Below are positions 62,535 to 64,000 of a stretch of 64,000 bases of DNA, one piece after another. Source of the DNA: Cognatundibacterium curvum (GTDB taxonomy: Bacteria > Pseudomonadota > Gammaproteobacteria > Burkholderiales > Burkholderiaceae_D); assembly GCF_014284235.1 (NCBI RefSeq), contig NZ_JACOGD010000011.1, forward strand, positions 1 to 64,000, given 5' to 3'. Below the pieces are notes generated by a model, which was not told the origin of the DNA, made no database searches, and worked only from the letters and a program-made list of their open reading frames with translations. The stretch's first letter is position 1, and every line of letters begins with the position of its first letter. The translations under genes and the position numbers were made by a program.

Positions 62535-64000
62535 TTATTTATCCCAGCCTGAGCCAAAAATATTTGACTGGCCGATGGCAGGGAAGTCAACAAAGGCTTT
62601 GCTGCAATCGAGTACCTGATCACCGTCGACTGCCCAGGTCGCCACACCGTTGACAACGATGCGGTTTTCGGCCGATGCGAGGATGGGCAGGTTCACACCT
62701 TTGATGGTGAGCTGGGCATCCGACGAGGTCATACGGATTGCAGCAGGGTTCTCTGCCACCACATTGGTCAGACTCATGATCAGCGGGTAGGCCGGCAGCG
62801 CGAATCCACCGGAATTGGCCTGGAAGCCCTGTAGCTTGACCGCTGTGTCACCAAAGATACGCACGTTTTCCAGACGGATGTCATGGAAGTTGGGTACCCG
62901 TGGGCCAGTCGCCGGTAAAGGGCGGGTGCTGTAGTAAGGCGTGAACAGCAAGGCATTGTCAGCATCACGGATACAGATGTTTTTGTAGTTGATGTTGCTG
63001 ACTTCGCCACCACGCGCATAATCAGATTTAATGCGCAGACCTTCTTCGGAGTGCTGGAAGGAATTGTCATAAACTTCGACATTGGTGATACCGGAGTTGG
63101 TTTCACTGCCGATAGAAATACCATGGCCCCAGTAAATATGATTATGCGCGATGATCATGCCGTATTTGCGATCACTGCGTACATCCCGGTTGCCGTCTAT
63201 CGCCGCCAGATTGCTGTTCGCAGGACTGGGATTATTCGAGCCCTTCAGTGCGATATCATCATCCCCTGTGCTCACGTAGTTATACGCAAACACAAAGTTT
63301 TTCAGATAGCCATCAAACGCGATTTTGGCATTCGAACTTGTAGTCTTGCCGGTGGTCAGTGCGACTACGGTGGCACTGGTCGCTGCACCCGGATCAAATG
63401 CATCGGTGTTCTTCACATTGTCCTTGGTATAGGTGGCACCGGTATAGAGCGGATTACCATTGCCAGCCGGATTAGCGAAGGCTGCCAGTGACGGCGTTTG
63501 TACTTTCACGCCCCAGATGGTCAGACCATCGACGCCGCTGGGTACCACATGGAAGTTGGCGCTGTTATTCAGCGTCACACGATACAGAGTCAGATTTTTC
63601 GCATAGTTAAACACCATCATGCGGAAGTTAGACTGTGAACCGGAACCGGTTGCACCGTTCTGCACCATATTGCCGAGATAAGCCAGATCCCACCAGCTCA
63701 TATTTCTGGCCGTAGTTTTCGAACTCACCACAGTACCGCCATTGTCACATGCGGTACCATCTGCCGCCTGGGTCGCTTTGGCATAGTTGGCATAGGTATT
63801 GGAGCAGGTAAGATCCACTTTCATAATGGGATACAGCTTATCGGTCGTTACGATTTCACCGTAACCACGGCTGTCAATCGCACCATCGCCGACCACGGCA
63901 GAATTGATCAGGTTATTGCCGTTAATCAGAGCCAGGCAGTTGCTGGAGCTGCCGGCTTTGCTGGAGCTGACTGCAGTATTACCGCAATACGGGCCAGCCA
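62535..64000 (-). CDS. GH28 polygalacturonase, 5' end beyond the window
   Basis: This is the C-terminal 487 residues of a secreted pectinase; the frame is open to the window end (reading ...GPYCGNTAVSSSKAG... inward), so the signal peptide is missing. GH28 motifs are present: VKNTDAFDPGAAT, STGDDDIALKG, YWGHGISIGSETNSG and EGLRIKSDYARGG. The third gives the catalytic His and the last the substrate-binding Arg-x-Lys. It differs from the two exo-type paralogs and resembles endo- or oligo-acting polygalacturonases with Asn/Ser-rich surface loops. It is on the opposite strand to the other pectinases and downstream of nothing else in view. Confidence 0.92.
   Translation of the reverse strand, partial: AGPYCGNTAVSSSKAGSSSNCLALINGNNLINSAVVGDGAIDSRGYGEIVTTDKLYPIMKVDLTCSNTYANYAKATQAADGTACDNGGTVVSSKTTARNMSWWDLAYLGNMVQNGATGSGSQSNFRMMVFNYAKNLTLYRVTLNNSANFHVVPSGVDGLTIWGVKVQTPSLAAFANPAGNGNPLYTGATYTKDNVKNTDAFDPGAATSATVVALTTGKTTSSNAKIAFDGYLKNFVFAYNYVSTGDDDIALKGSNNPSPANSNLAAIDGNRDVRSDRKYGMIIAHNHIYWGHGISIGSETNSGITNVEVYDNSFQHSEEGLRIKSDYARGGEVSNINYKNICIRDADNALLFTPYYSTRPLPATGPRVPNFHDIRLENVRIFGDTAVKLQGFQANSGGFALPAYPLIMSLTNVVAENPAAIRMTSSDAQLTIKGVNLPILASAENRIVVNGVATWAVDGDQVLDCSKAFVDFPAIGQSNIFGSGWDK

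Overview
The window reads as a chromosomal segment of a Gram-negative betaproteobacterium, most likely Burkholderiales/Oxalobacteraceae (Undibacterium-like). This is an inference from the mid-50s GC feel, the gene families present and operon style; no rRNA or tRNA is available to confirm it. I see no tRNA, rRNA, CRISPR array, transposase or integrase.

Layout. (1) 1-7485: the 3' end of a non-ribosomal peptide synthetase (A-PCP-TE), an MbtH helper, a divergent 4'-phosphopantetheinyl transferase, and a four-gene MacA/MacB-ATPase/MacB-permease/TolC-type export operon. Together these look like the end of a secreted-peptide or siderophore locus. (2) 7505-15507 (minus strand): a seven-gene 2-aminoethylphosphonate (AEP) operon: binding protein, ATPase, fused permease, PhnW transaminase, PhnX phosphonatase, an FAD amine oxidoreductase and a GntR/UTRA regulator. 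(3) 15796-23566 (minus): an orphan type VI secretion module: VgrG, a phospholipase D effector with two HKD motifs (Tle5-like), and two tandem Sel1-repeat lipoproteins that are probable immunity proteins. The lipoprotein genes arose by a 1.0-kb duplication whose differences are concentrated in one short segment. (4) 23928-24931: a ParS/ParT (Xre-RES) toxin-antitoxin pair. (5) 24913-27233 (minus): an SDR / NAD(P)-binding / TetR operon with a good promoter and two TetR-type palindromes. (6) 27550-33781: a complete RADAR anti-phage system, rdrA-rdrB followed by a SLATT membrane protein (rdrD type). (7) 34148-36908: a DctA-type dicarboxylate symporter and a DUF1186/SEC-C protein. (8) 37327-46564: recC-recB-recD. 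(9) 46691-64000: a pectin utilisation locus: uronate dehydrogenase and galactarate dehydratase, a FadR-type GntR regulator with an array of operator-like palindromes, a TonB-dependent receptor, three separate GH28 polygalacturonases (one cut by the window end), a CE12 acetylesterase, a GH28-CE8 polygalacturonase/pectin methylesterase fusion, and a chemoreceptor.

How the parts work together. In the pectin locus, secreted GH28, CE8 and CE12 enzymes would de-esterify and depolymerise pectin, the TonB receptor would import oligogalacturonides, and Udh plus GarD would oxidise galacturonate to galactarate and dehydrate it; the GntR protein is the likely switch. The AEP operon would import AEP and convert it through phosphonoacetaldehyde to acetaldehyde and phosphate. 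RADAR, ParST and the T6SS effector module form a conflict/defence stretch between about 15.8 and 33.8 kb. The most noteworthy items are the RADAR-SLATT operon, the duplicated and locally diversified Sel1 immunity genes with a cysteine-containing C-terminal extension on only one copy, the GH28-CE8 fusion, and the GntR operator array, which includes a perfect 17-bp inverted repeat.
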